Assembly: GCF_000244955.1 (NCBI RefSeq)
Contig: NZ_CM001439.1
Location: 5,772,527-5,836,526 of the forward strand
Length of the DNA: 64,000 nt
Origin: Saccharomonospora marina XMU15
GTDB lineage: Bacteria; Actinomycetota; Actinomycetes; Mycobacteriales; Pseudonocardiaceae
Direction: 5' to 3'
Numbering within the stretch: the stretch's first letter is position 1; each line of letters begins with the position of its first letter. A model generated the notes under the pieces. It made no database searches and had not been told where the DNA came from. It worked only from the letters and a program-made list of their open reading frames with translations. Below are positions 11,287 to 19,537 of the stretch, one piece after another. The translations under genes and the position numbers were made by a program.

Positions 11287-12117
11287 TTACAGCAGTTCCT
11301 CGGCGAGCGCGCGGTAGGTGGGCAACGGGTCGACGTCGACGGGAAGTGCCTGCACGCAGACGTGATCGGCACCGGCCTCCAGGTGCGCCCTGACGCCTCG
11401 AGCCACGGTCTGGGCGTCGCCGTGCACGGCGAGCGCGTCGATCAACCGGTCACTTCCGCCGTCGGCGATGTCTTGTTCGGACCAGCCGAGTCGCTTCAGG
11501 TTGTTCACGTAGTTCACCAACCCGAGGTACGGCCTGCTGACCACCGGTCGAGCGATTCTCCTCGCGCGCTCGGGATCGGTTTCCAGCACCACCTTCTGCT
11601 CCGGCGCGAGCAGCACGCCCTCGCCCACGATCTGCCGCGCCCAGCGGGTGTGGTCCGCGGTGGTCAGGTACGGGTGTGCCCCGGCGGTGCGCTCGCCTGC
11701 CAGCCGGAGCGCCTTGGGGCCGAGCGCGGCGAGCACCAGGTCCGAGGAGGCCACGCCCTCCCGGTCGAGTTCGTCGAGGTAGGTCACCATCTTGTCGTAC
11801 GGCTTGCGGTAGTCCTTCGTGGCTTCCGGGTGCCCCACGCCGACGCCCAGCACGAACCGGCCGGGGTGCTTGGCGATGATGCGGTGGTATGAGCGCGCCA
11901 CCGACTCGGCGTCGTCCTTCCACATGTTCACGATCCCGGTCGCCACCGTGATCGAGCTGGTGGCGTCGAGCAGCGCGTCCACGACGTCGAGGTCGGCAGG
12001 GGGTGAACCGCCGACCCAGATCGTGCCGTAGCCGAGCCGCTCGATCTCAACCGCCAGTTGCGGGCTCAGCCCGCTGGCCCATCGCCAGATGCCGATCTCA
12101 CCCAGGTTCGCAGTCAT
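11287..12117 (-). CDS. LLM class F420-dependent oxidoreductase (TIGR03620-like)
   Basis: A 276-residue luciferase-like monooxygenase fold protein: GEIGIWRWASGL at the first strand, LGYGTIWVGGSP, ITVATGIVNMWKDD, and PGRFVLGVGVGHPE near the flavin/F420 phosphate site. The IVNMW stretch and the conserved GVGVGHPE are typical of the TIGR03620 F420 subfamily. The start at ATG 12117 gives the family N-terminus MTANLGEIGIW; an upstream start is possible but adds non-conserved residues. Its substrate is unknown. It diverges from an SDR gene with a palindrome between them. Confidence 0.88.
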   Translation of the reverse strand: MTANLGEIGIWRWASGLSPQLAVEIERLGYGTIWVGGSPPADLDVVDALLDATSSITVATGIVNMWKDDAESVARSYHRIIAKHPGRFVLGVGVGHPEATKDYRKPYDKMVTYLDELDREGVASSDLVLAALGPKALRLAGERTAGAHPYLTTADHTRWARQIVGEGVLLAPEQKVVLETDPERARRIARPVVSRPYLGLVNYVNNLKRLGWSEQDIADGGSDRLIDALAVHGDAQTVARGVRAHLEAGADHVCVQALPVDVDPLPTYRALAEELL

Positions 12118-12170
12118 GCCCTCCGCAACAGCGCGATCACGTGCGGGCATTCCCGACGAATTGCTACCCA

Positions 12171-12185
12171 GCAGTAGCCTACTGC
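12171..12185. promoter_or_regulatory. Palindromic operator between LLM oxidoreductase and SDR genes
   Basis: GCAGTAG-C-CTACTGC is a perfect 15-base inverted repeat midway between two divergent starts (12117 and 12235). A second partly overlapping dyad, TACTGC-GAGTA, continues to 12190. This placement suggests one repressor controlling both oxidoreductase genes; no regulator gene is adjacent. Confidence 0.55.
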
Positions 12186-12234
12186 GAGTAAGTTACGGTA
12201 CGGTGCACTCCGAGACACACCGATGGAGGCACCA

Positions 12235-13128
12235 ATGGCGTTCCTGGCCGGCAAGAGCGTGAAGAACAAGGTTGTGCTCATCACCGGAGCCGCGAGAGGA
12301 ATCGGCGCCGGGCTGGCCGAGCGGCTGGCGCAGGACGGCGCGAAGGTCGCGCTCGTCGGGCTGGAGGCAGCCGAGCAGGAGAAGGTCGCAGCCCGCATCG
12401 GCGAGGCCGCTCGCTGCTGGGAAGCCGACGTCACCGACTGGACCGCGCTGGAGCAGGCCACAAAAGGCGTCGTCGAGCACTTCGGCGGCATCGACATCGT
12501 CATCGCCAACGCCGGGATAGCCACCACCGGGTTCGTCCGCTCGATCGACCCGGTTGCCTTCGAGAAGGTGATCGAGGTCGATCTGCTCGGCGTGTGGCGG
12601 ACCTTCCGGGTCACCCTGCCGCACGTCATCAAGCGAAACGGCTACCTGCTCGCCATCTCCTCCCTTGCCGCGATCGCGCACGCACCCGGCATGGCCAACT
12701 ACTCCGCCGCCAAAGCGGGTGTCGAAGCCTTCTGCAACAGCCTGCGCGCCGAGGTCGCCCACCTCGGGGTGAAGGTCGGTGTCGCACACCCCACCTGGAT
12801 CAGGACGGACCTCGTCTCCAGCGCCGACGCGCACCCGGTGTTCGGCAAGCTGCGTGCCAGCATGGGCGGTCCCATCGGCAGGACCTACCCGCTCGACATC
12901 GCGCTCGACTGCCTGCAGGCGGGCATCCGGCGCCGGGCACGCACCATCCACGTGCCGAGGTGGGTGGGCGCGCTGAAGTTGATGCGTTCGTTCCTGCCGC
13001 CGATCATCGAACTCGGTTCACGGGCCCGCGTACCCGCCGCCGACCGGGCCGCGCTGGAAGACATCGCAACCAGGGGTGCGAGGGAGGCCGCCGTCACCGG
13101 TCACGGCGGCAGGGCGGCGATCAAGTAG
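12235..13128 (+). CDS. Short-chain dehydrogenase/reductase
   Basis: A 297-residue classical SDR: LITGAARGIGAGLAERLA (cofactor-binding TGxxxGxG), ANAGIA, and the catalytic Ser-Tyr-Lys in ISSLAA...YSAAKAGVEAF. The 30-residue C-terminal extension contains PRWVGALKLMRSFLPP and resembles the SDRs near fatty-acid or steroid genes in mycobacteria (an SDR with a C-terminal amphipathic segment). GGAGG lies 6 bases before ATG 12235, favouring it over the ATG at 12223. The substrate is unknown. Confidence 0.9.
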   Translation: MAFLAGKSVKNKVVLITGAARGIGAGLAERLAQDGAKVALVGLEAAEQEKVAARIGEAARCWEADVTDWTALEQATKGVVEHFGGIDIVIANAGIATTGFVRSIDPVAFEKVIEVDLLGVWRTFRVTLPHVIKRNGYLLAISSLAAIAHAPGMANYSAAKAGVEAFCNSLRAEVAHLGVKVGVAHPTWIRTDLVSSADAHPVFGKLRASMGGPIGRTYPLDIALDCLQAGIRRRARTIHVPRWVGALKLMRSFLPPIIELGSRARVPAADRAALEDIATRGAREAAVTGHGGRAAIK

Positions 13129-13269
13129 CAAGCCACCCGGCCTGCGGGGGCGGCCTGCTCGCCCGGCCTCGCTGACCGTCCGAAAGCTCCTGGCCACCGG
13201 GCGCGACACGGTCGAACAGTTCGAGGTCAGGTGTCATGATGGAGGCACCGCTCGACGAGGAGTGCGCCG

Positions 13270-14898
13270 GTGAAGCTACGTACCGAGATCGCGCAGTCGT
13301 GGCGGCGATCGGAGCTGAGCGGGCTCAAACCGGGCGCTCCGACCGACCGGCTCGAGGTACGCGACATCGACCCCCGCAGCAGGTTGCTGCGTGCGGCCAC
13401 CCCCGTGCTCGACGACATCGCCAGGCACCTCGGGAACACCAGCCTTTGCCTGGTACTGGCCGACCGCGACTGCCGCATCGTGGCCAGGCGCTTCGGCAGC
13501 CACTCCGTGGAACGAGCACTCGACAACGTCAGCGCCGTTCCCGGCTGCCGGTACACCGAGGACACCAGCGGCACCAACTCACTGGCTACACCGTTCGAGC
13601 TACGCAGGGGCGTCGCCGTCCACGGCAGCGAGCACTACCTCGAAGGTCTCAAGCGATTCACCTGCTACGGCCACCCGATCGTGCACCCGGCGACTAAGCG
13701 GCTGGAAGGCGTCCTCGACATCACCGGCCTCGCCGAGGACACCAACCCGCTGCTCGCGCCGTTCCTCGTGCACGCGATCGCCGACATCGAGCAGCGCCTG
13801 CTGGAGGGCTCCAACCAGGCGCAGCAGCACCTGCTCGCCGCGTTCCAGGCGGCACAGCACCGCTGCCGCGCGGTACTCGCGCTCGGCGATGACGTCGCGC
13901 TGGCCAACAGCGCCGCCGTCGACCTCATCGATCCCGCCGACCACGTGCTGCTCAGGGACGTGAGCCGGACGAGGAGAGGGGTGCGGCGGCTGCGGTTGAC
14001 CTCGGGCACCGAAGTCGAGGTGCGGATGGAGGCGGTCTCCGTCAACGCCGGGATGCTGTTCGAGATCGCGCCGGTGCGACCCGCCTACGCATCGACCACA
14101 CGCCGCCGTGACCACGGCGGCGTGCTGCCCGCGGACGTCGAGGAACGGCTGCGCAACGCGGCACACTCCCGCCGCCGGGTGCTGATCTGCGGCGAGCCGG
14201 GTTCCGGGCGTACCACCGCGCTCACCACCCTGGCGGGGGCGCACTCGCTGGTCGCGGTGTCAGGCGAGAACGTCCTCACCACCGGGGAGTCACGCTGGTA
14301 CGCGGAACTGGAGAAGCTGGCCCGCACCCACACCGGGCTGGTGGCGATCGAGGGTGCACACCTGCTCGGGCCCGTGCTGGCCGCCAAGGTCGCCCGCCTG
14401 CTCGACGAGTCGCGCGCCTGGCTGGCCCTGACCACCGGCCCGCTGCCGGAGTTGAGTGGTGAGCAGGCCGCGCTCGCGGCGAGGGTGCATCGCAGGGTGG
14501 AGCTGCCCGCGCTGCGGCACCGGCGCGCAGACATCCCGATGCTGGCCAGGACGGTGCTGGCGGCACAGGTGCCGCAGGACCCGCCTCGACTCACCGCGGG
14601 CGCCCTCGAACTGCTGGCCGCCCAACCGTGGCCGGGAAACCTGCGCGAGTTGGCGACGGTGCTCACCGAGACCGCCCGCCGCCGCACCTGCGGCGACATC
14701 ACCGCACGCGACCTCGCCCCGAGCTGTCCGGTCAGTGCGGCAACTCCAGCGCTCAGCGGCTGGGAACAGGCCGAGCACGACGCCATCACCGCCGCACTGA
14801 CCGCGGAGCGGGGCAACAAGGTGCACGCCGCCAAGCGCCTCGGCATCAGCCGCTCGACCCTCTACAACCGGATGCGGGCACTGCGTATCACCAGCTAG
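13270..14898 (+). CDS. AcoR/MimR-like enhancer-binding-type regulator with Fis HTH and degenerate AAA+ domain
   Basis: A 542-residue regulator. Residues 1-200 are a GAF-like sensor with the AcoR-type opening (EIAQSWRRSELSGLKP) and the GTNSLATPFELRRGVAVHGSEHYLEGLKRFTCYGHPI segment. Residues about 300-450 retain a Walker A (GEPGSGRTT) but the AAA+ core is shortened, lacks the GAFTGA loop that contacts sigma-54, and has no Asp-Glu Walker B (VAIEGAHLL). Residues about 517-538 form a Fis HTH. It lies directly upstream of an NDMA-dependent alcohol dehydrogenase, matching alcohol-responsive regulators in mycobacteria. It probably acts with an ordinary sigma factor. GTG 13270 follows GAGGAG. Confidence 0.85.
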   Translation: MKLRTEIAQSWRRSELSGLKPGAPTDRLEVRDIDPRSRLLRAATPVLDDIARHLGNTSLCLVLADRDCRIVARRFGSHSVERALDNVSAVPGCRYTEDTSGTNSLATPFELRRGVAVHGSEHYLEGLKRFTCYGHPIVHPATKRLEGVLDITGLAEDTNPLLAPFLVHAIADIEQRLLEGSNQAQQHLLAAFQAAQHRCRAVLALGDDVALANSAAVDLIDPADHVLLRDVSRTRRGVRRLRLTSGTEVEVRMEAVSVNAGMLFEIAPVRPAYASTTRRRDHGGVLPADVEERLRNAAHSRRRVLICGEPGSGRTTALTTLAGAHSLVAVSGENVLTTGESRWYAELEKLARTHTGLVAIEGAHLLGPVLAAKVARLLDESRAWLALTTGPLPELSGEQAALAARVHRRVELPALRHRRADIPMLARTVLAAQVPQDPPRLTAGALELLAAQPWPGNLRELATVLTETARRRTCGDITARDLAPSCPVSAATPALSGWEQAEHDAITAALTAERGNKVHAAKRLGISRSTLYNRMRALRITS

Positions 14899-14909
14899 GC
14901 AACGGGCAG

Positions 14910-14928
14910 GTGTGCAGGATTTGTACAC
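14910..14928. promoter_or_regulatory. Dyad binding site for the upstream Fis-HTH regulator
   Basis: GTGTGCA-N5-TGTACAC is a near-perfect inverted repeat (one mismatch) in the 100-base gap between the regulator and the alcohol dehydrogenase. It resembles the TGT-rich dyads bound by AcoR-type activators and sits about 70 bases upstream of the dehydrogenase start. Confidence 0.6.
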
Positions 14929-14998
14929 CCACGGCGAGCCCGGCGGGCGCAGACTTGTGACGTAGGCAACGTAGCAATGAAGCACGCGAGGAGGCCTC

Positions 14999-16111
14999 AT
15001 GAAGACCAAGGCTGCGGTCCTGTTCGACGCGGGCAAACCGTTCGAGATCATGGAGTTGGACCTGGACGGGCCCAAGGCGGGCGAGGTGCTGATCAAGTAC
15101 GCGGCCGCCGGTCTGTGCCACTCCGATCTGCACCTCATCGACGGTGACCTGGTACCGCGCTACCCGATCGTCGGCGGCCACGAAGGCGCCGGGATCATCG
15201 AGGAGGTCGGTGCGGGCGTCACCAAGGTCAAGCCGGGCGACCACGTGGTGTGCAGCTTCATACCCAACTGCGGCCACTGCCGCTACTGCGCCACCGGCCG
15301 TTCGAGTCTGTGCGACATGGGCGCCACCATCCTCGAGGGGCACCTGCCCGACGGCACCTTCCGGTTCCACTCCGGCGACACCGACTTCGGTGGCATGTGC
15401 ATGCTCGGCACCTTCTCCGAGCGCGCGACCATCTCGGAGCACTCGGTGGTCAAGGTGGACGACTGGCTGCCGCTGGAGACGGCGGTGCTGGTGGGCTGTG
15501 GTGTGCCGACCGGCTGGGCGAGCGCCAACTACGCCGGTGGTGTTCGCGCGGGTGACACGACGGTCATCTACGGCATCGGCGGCATCGGCATCAACGCCGT
15601 GCAGGGCGCCGCACACGCCGGCGCCAAGCACGTCGTCGTCGTCGACCCGGTGGAGTTCAAGCGGGAGACCGCGCTGAAACTCGGCGCGACCCACGCCTTC
15701 GCCACCGCGCAGGAGGCGGCCGAGAAGGTCGCCGAGCTCACCTGGGGCCAGATGGCGGACCAGGCCCTTGTCACGGTGGGAGTCGTGGACGAGCAGGTGA
15801 TCACCGACGCCTTCAACGTCCTCGGCAAGGGCGGCACGGTGGTCGTCACCGGACTCGCCCACCCCGAGAAGCTCACCGTGCACGTTTCCGGCGGCGTGCT
15901 GACGCTGTTCGAGAAGACCATCAAGGGCACGCTGTTCGGGTCGGCGAACCCGCAGTACGACATCCTCAAGATCCTGCGGCTCTACGACGCGGGCCAGCTG
16001 AAGCTCGACGAGCTCGTCACCACCAAGTACAACCTCGAGCAGGTCAACGAGGGCTACCAGGACCTGCGCGACGGCAAGAACATCCGCGGCGTGATCACCT
16101 ACGCCGACTGA
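14999..16111 (+). CDS. NDMA-dependent alcohol dehydrogenase
   Basis: A zinc-containing medium-chain dehydrogenase of 370 residues. Members of this actinobacterial group keep NAD(H) tightly bound and need an artificial acceptor such as NDMA in vitro. Motifs: AGLCHSDLH (catalytic zinc Cys), GGHEGAGIIEEVG (His-Glu), the structural zinc set CGHCRYCATGRSSLC, and the Rossmann loop GIGGIGINAVQG. EFKRETALKLGATHAF follows the cofactor Asp. GAGGAGG precedes the ATG. It is likely induced through the adjacent activator by an alcohol or aldehyde; the natural electron acceptor is unknown. Confidence 0.93.
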   Translation: MKTKAAVLFDAGKPFEIMELDLDGPKAGEVLIKYAAAGLCHSDLHLIDGDLVPRYPIVGGHEGAGIIEEVGAGVTKVKPGDHVVCSFIPNCGHCRYCATGRSSLCDMGATILEGHLPDGTFRFHSGDTDFGGMCMLGTFSERATISEHSVVKVDDWLPLETAVLVGCGVPTGWASANYAGGVRAGDTTVIYGIGGIGINAVQGAAHAGAKHVVVVDPVEFKRETALKLGATHAFATAQEAAEKVAELTWGQMADQALVTVGVVDEQVITDAFNVLGKGGTVVVTGLAHPEKLTVHVSGGVLTLFEKTIKGTLFGSANPQYDILKILRLYDAGQLKLDELVTTKYNLEQVNEGYQDLRDGKNIRGVITYAD

Positions 16112-16119
16112 GGTGAGCC

Positions 16120-16163
16120 GGGGTCGTGAGCGGGCGGTGAGACCGCGAACCGCTCACGACCCC
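16120..16163. terminator. Bidirectional hairpin between alcohol dehydrogenase and YciI genes
   Basis: Arms 16120-16133 and 16150-16163 (GGGGTCGTGAGCGG and its complement) are perfect over 14 bp, and the loop itself contains GCGGT-GAG-ACCGC. There is no T-tract. It overlaps the last codons of the convergent YciI gene, so it could terminate both genes. Confidence 0.75.
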
Positions 16164-16438
16164 TTCGGCACCCAGGAGCCGAGTACGGGTTTGAACTCGC
16201 GGACCGTTCGCTCCGCGATCGCGCCCTCGAGGTGGTAAGGGTCGGCGTCGATGAGCCGCTGCAACTCCTGCCTGTCGGCGGCCTCGTACAGCGTGAGTCC
16301 GCCGGTGTCGTCCTGCAACGGACCCGCGACCAGCACCTTGCCCTGCTCGGCAAGCGAGGCGAGGTACTCGCGGTGCCGAGGTCGCACCGGACCGAACTTG
16401 TCCTGCACGTACCGGATCTCCACCACGAACCAGGCCAC
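16154..16438 (-). CDS. YciI family protein
   Basis: A 94-residue ferredoxin-like fold protein. RPRHREYLASLAEQGKVLVAGPL and the DADPYHLEG segment provide the conserved His and Asp of the YciI family, which has been proposed to have a hydrolase-like active site. GTG 16438 is chosen because GGGAGGAC lies 5 bases upstream. Its function is unknown. Confidence 0.85.
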   Translation of the reverse strand: MAWFVVEIRYVQDKFGPVRPRHREYLASLAEQGKVLVAGPLQDDTGGLTLYEAADRQELQRLIDADPYHLEGAIAERTVREFKPVLGSWVPKGS

Positions 16439-16608
16439 TGGGTCCTCCCGACGTCGACGGCCGCGTACCGTTGCCGAAACCGTATCGCCATGCCCGGTGT
16501 TGGACCGAACATGCTGGGTCACTCCGAGTGGAACCGATACGCTGGGCGCGCGTGAGTCCACGGGCAAGAGGGACTCGAAAGACGCCGTCGAGGGATGGGC
16601 AGGTTCCG

Positions 16609-17220
16609 ATGCATGGCAGTGCCGAGCCCATGCGCCACCGAAACACCACTCGAAGCGCGCAAAGCAGCGTCGAACAGACGCTGAGCCACCTGCGTACGCT
16701 GGACGCGCCCGCGCCGAAGGCGCAGCCGTCCGGCCCGCTGACGCTGGAGGACCTGTACCGCCAGCACCGGATGCGGCTGGTGCGGCTCGCCATCCTGCTG
16801 GTGGACGAGCCCGCGACAGCCGAGGACGTGGTGCAGGAGGCCTTCACCGGGCTGCACCGCAACTGGGGCAAGCTCAGGGACGCAGCCGCCGCGGTCGGCT
16901 ACCTGCGCACGGCGGTGGTCAACGGGTCACGCAGCGTGCTTCGCCGCCGCAAGACCGCTCGCGAGTACGTCCCCCCACATGCGGTCAACGCCCGTTCGGC
17001 GGAAAGCCTCGCCATGCTGTCCACCGAGCATCAAGCTGTGGTGAACGCGCTGTCCAAGCTGCCGCCGAGGCAGCGGGAAGTGCTTGTACTACGCTACTAC
17101 GGTGGGTTGTCGGAGGCGGAGATCTCCGAGGCCGCGGGGATATCCAAGGGCACCGTGAAGTCCACGGCCAGCCGCGCGCTGGAGGCGTTGCAGCGAGCCA
17201 TGCACGACGGCCGCGGCTGA
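16609..17220 (+). CDS. SigE-family (TIGR02983-like) RNA polymerase sigma factor
   Basis: A 203-residue ECF-type sigma factor. Region 2 is LTLEDLYRQHRMRLVRLAILLVDEPATAEDVVQEAFTGL; region 4 is LPPRQREVLVLRYYGGLSEAEISEAAGISKGTVKSTASRALEAL. The Asn-Gly-Ser-Arg-Ser-Val-Leu-Arg stretch is typical of the SigE/TIGR02983 group. A 45-residue N-terminal extension precedes region 2; a later ATG at 16630 is an alternative start. No anti-sigma gene follows; nagA begins 58 bases downstream after a separate regulatory site. Confidence 0.88.
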   Translation: MHGSAEPMRHRNTTRSAQSSVEQTLSHLRTLDAPAPKAQPSGPLTLEDLYRQHRMRLVRLAILLVDEPATAEDVVQEAFTGLHRNWGKLRDAAAAVGYLRTAVVNGSRSVLRRRKTAREYVPPHAVNARSAESLAMLSTEHQAVVNALSKLPPRQREVLVLRYYGGLSEAEISEAAGISKGTVKSTASRALEALQRAMHDGRG

Positions 17221-17257
17221 GCAGTCGGAATCTCGGCACCTCCTCGACTGCCCACAT

Positions 17258-17273
17258 TCTGGTCTGGACCAAT
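17258..17273 (+). promoter_or_regulatory. DasR-responsive element (dre) at nagA
   Basis: TCTGGTCTGGACCAAT contains the core TGGTCT-GGACCA and matches the dre consensus (AGTGGTCTAGACCACT) except at flanks and one central base. It ends 5 bases before the nagA start, so bound DasR would block transcription initiation. DasR is the GlcNAc-sensing GntR regulator of Streptomyces and relatives and represses nag genes. Confidence 0.82.
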
Positions 17274-17278
17274 AGGAT

Positions 17279-18442
17279 GTGGTCGTGAACGGTGCCGACG
17301 AGTTCGTGCTGACGAGCGGGCGCGTGGCCTGCCCCGACGGGGTACGCGACGCCGCATGGCTGTCGGTGTCCGGAGCCAGGATCACCGGCATCGGCACCTC
17401 GGCTCCGCCCGAAGGCGACCACGTGGACCTCGGCGGCTCACTCGTCGTTCCCGGCTTCATCGACATGCACTGCCATGGCGGCGGGGGCGGGTCCTTCTCC
17501 AGCGGCGACCCCGAGGAAGTGGCCACCGCGATCGCCGCTCACCGCCGACATGGCACAACGACCATGCTCGCCAGCCTCGTCTCCGACCCCATCCCCGCGC
17601 TGGCCGACCAGCTGGCCGTGCTCGGCGAGTTCGTCACCACGGGCGAACTGGCGGGCGTCCACCTGGAGGGACCGTTCATCGCGAGCGCACGCTGCGGCGC
17701 GCACGACCCCGCGATGCTGCGCGAGCCCGACACCAGTGCCGTCGACGCGCTGCTGGAGGCAGGGCACGGCAACATCAGGATGGTCACGTTGGCGCCGGAA
17801 CTGACCGGCGGGATCAAGGCCGTGCGGCAGCTCACCGAGTCGGGCGTGGTGGCCGCGATCGGACACACCGACGCGGTCGAGGAACAGATCCGGCCCGCGA
17901 TCGACGCGGGCGCCACCGTGGCCACCCACCTGTTCAACGGAATGCGGCCGCTGCACCACCGCGACCCAGGGCCGATCGGCGCGCTACTGGACGACGAACG
18001 GGTCACCGTCGAGCTCATCTGCGACCTCGTCCACGTCCATCCGACCGTGCTGCGACTGGCTGCCCGCCACGTCGGCACAGCGCGGACGGCGCTGGTGACC
18101 GATGCGATCTCGGCCACCGACGCCGCCGACGGCACCTACCGGCTCGGCAGGTTGGCCGTCGAGGTCAGCGACGGTGTCGCCACGCTGGCGGGTAACGGCA
18201 CACTCGCGGGCAGCACGCTCACCATGGACCTCGCGTTCCGCAACTTCGTCCTCGGCGCGGGCATGAGCGTCGAGGACGCCGTCAGCGCCACCTCCGGCCA
18301 CGTCGCCGGTCTGCTCGGCATCGCCGACCAGACCGGTGCGCTACGACCAGGGCTGTACGCCGACCTGGTGGTCCTCGACGACGAGCTGCGGCCCCGTGGG
18401 GTACTGCGACGTGGCGAATGGGTGCTTCGCGAGGGCTTCTGA
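17279..18442 (+). CDS. nagA: N-acetylglucosamine-6-phosphate deacetylase
   Basis: It deacetylates GlcNAc-6-phosphate to glucosamine-6-phosphate, the gateway to amino-sugar catabolism. The 387-residue amidohydrolase has DMHCHGGGGGSFSSGD (metal site), HLEGPFIASARCGAHDPAML, AIGHTDA, THLFNGMRPLHHRDPG and LVTDAISATDAADGTY, all NagA hallmarks. The start is ATG 17279 or the in-frame GTG at 17285; both follow the dre site closely, suggesting a short leader. nagB is not in the window. Confidence 0.95.
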   Translation: MVVNGADEFVLTSGRVACPDGVRDAAWLSVSGARITGIGTSAPPEGDHVDLGGSLVVPGFIDMHCHGGGGGSFSSGDPEEVATAIAAHRRHGTTTMLASLVSDPIPALADQLAVLGEFVTTGELAGVHLEGPFIASARCGAHDPAMLREPDTSAVDALLEAGHGNIRMVTLAPELTGGIKAVRQLTESGVVAAIGHTDAVEEQIRPAIDAGATVATHLFNGMRPLHHRDPGPIGALLDDERVTVELICDLVHVHPTVLRLAARHVGTARTALVTDAISATDAADGTYRLGRLAVEVSDGVATLAGNGTLAGSTLTMDLAFRNFVLGAGMSVEDAVSATSGHVAGLLGIADQTGALRPGLYADLVVLDDELRPRGVLRRGEWVLREGF

Positions 18443-18480
18443 GTTATGCCCGCGCCACATGCTGGCTAGGCTTGACGGCG

Positions 18481-18807
18481 ATGAGTGACGACCCGGAGCG
18501 CCTCCTCGCCGAGGCCCTGCGTGCGCAGGCCAGGAACGCGCCGCCGCAGGCCGCCGAGCCGAGACACAGCCCGCCGCCGGTGGTCGAGACCCCCGGCGGT
18601 TACGGCCTGCTGTCCGGCGCCGGTGAAGGTTCACTCGAACGAGAACGAGCAGCGCTCGACGAGGCGGTCCAGGCGGAGTCGGCATCGGCCTCCGCGCCCG
18701 AACCGGAGCAGGCGGGTCAGTCGCTGGACACCCGCTGGGTACTGCTGCTGGCGGCGGCACTCGGGCTCGCGGCCGGGACCGTGGTCGGGCTACTCACCCT
18801 GTTGTGA
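18481..18807 (+). CDS. Hypothetical tail-anchored membrane protein
   Basis: A 108-residue protein with a long hydrophilic, Pro/Ala/Glu-rich N-terminus (DDPERLLAEALRAQARNAPP) and one C-terminal transmembrane helix (WVLLLAAALGLAAGTVVGLL), with only four residues after it. It follows nagA by 38 bases. No family is recognised. Tail-anchored topology would leave the N-terminus in the cytoplasm. Confidence 0.65.
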   Translation: MSDDPERLLAEALRAQARNAPPQAAEPRHSPPPVVETPGGYGLLSGAGEGSLERERAALDEAVQAESASASAPEPEQAGQSLDTRWVLLLAAALGLAAGTVVGLLTLL

Positions 18808-18853
18808 GCGGGCTCAAAGCGGCGCCGAGCGGACCTGTATTTTGTGCAGGGTG

Positions 18854-19531
18854 ATGCTTTCGCAGACACCGGCACAGATGTCGCTCATGCCGGAATGGCT
18901 CGATCCACAACATCTGCTTTCCGGACTCACCCCGACGGTCATCGCGCTGCTGTGCCTGATCCTGTTCGCCGAAAGCAGCGTCTTCCCCGTGCTGCCCGGT
19001 GATTCGCTGCTGTTCACGGCGGGCCTGTTCATCGCCAACGGAAGCATCGAAGCACCGCTGTGGCTGGTCTGCGTGCTCGCCACGAGCGCGGCCATCATCG
19101 GCAACGTGATCGGCTACGGCATCGGTTGGAAGGTCGGCCCCAAGCTGTTCAACCGGCCGGACTCGCGCTTCTTCAAGCAGGAGTACGTCGACAAGACCCA
19201 CGCCTTCCTCGAACGGCACGGTTCCAAGGCGATCGTGCTCGCACGCTTCGTGCCGTTCGTGCGCACCTTCATCACCTGGATCGCGGGCATCGGCAGGATG
19301 AGCCGCAAGAAGTACTTCACCTACACGGTGATCGGCGGGATCCTGTGGGCCGCGGGACTCATCGTGCTGGGCTCGCTGCTCGGCAACATCCCGATCATCA
19401 GGGACAATGTGGACGCCATCTTCATCCTCATCGTCCTGGTCTCGGTGGTGCCCATCGTGCTGGAGTACGTCAAGGGTCGCAGGGGCAAGAAGTCGGCCGC
19501 GGCCTCGGCGGGCACCGACCCCGAGGGGTGA
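18854..19531 (+). CDS. DedA family membrane protein
   Basis: A 225-residue DedA/SNARE-associated protein. ESSVFPVLPGDSLLFTAGL carries the conserved acidic/PGDS motif; the later FLERHGSKAIVLARFVPFVRTFITWIAGIGRMSRKKYF contains the R-x3-P-x-R-T motif. About five or six membrane segments are present. DedA proteins act as polyprenyl-phosphate or phospholipid flippases/transporters and affect envelope homeostasis. The basic C-terminal tail GRRGKKSAAAS faces the cytoplasm. An ATG 24 bases further on is an alternative start. Confidence 0.93.
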   Translation: MLSQTPAQMSLMPEWLDPQHLLSGLTPTVIALLCLILFAESSVFPVLPGDSLLFTAGLFIANGSIEAPLWLVCVLATSAAIIGNVIGYGIGWKVGPKLFNRPDSRFFKQEYVDKTHAFLERHGSKAIVLARFVPFVRTFITWIAGIGRMSRKKYFTYTVIGGILWAAGLIVLGSLLGNIPIIRDNVDAIFILIVLVSVVPIVLEYVKGRRGKKSAAASAGTDPEG

Positions 19532-19537
19532 TTGGGC

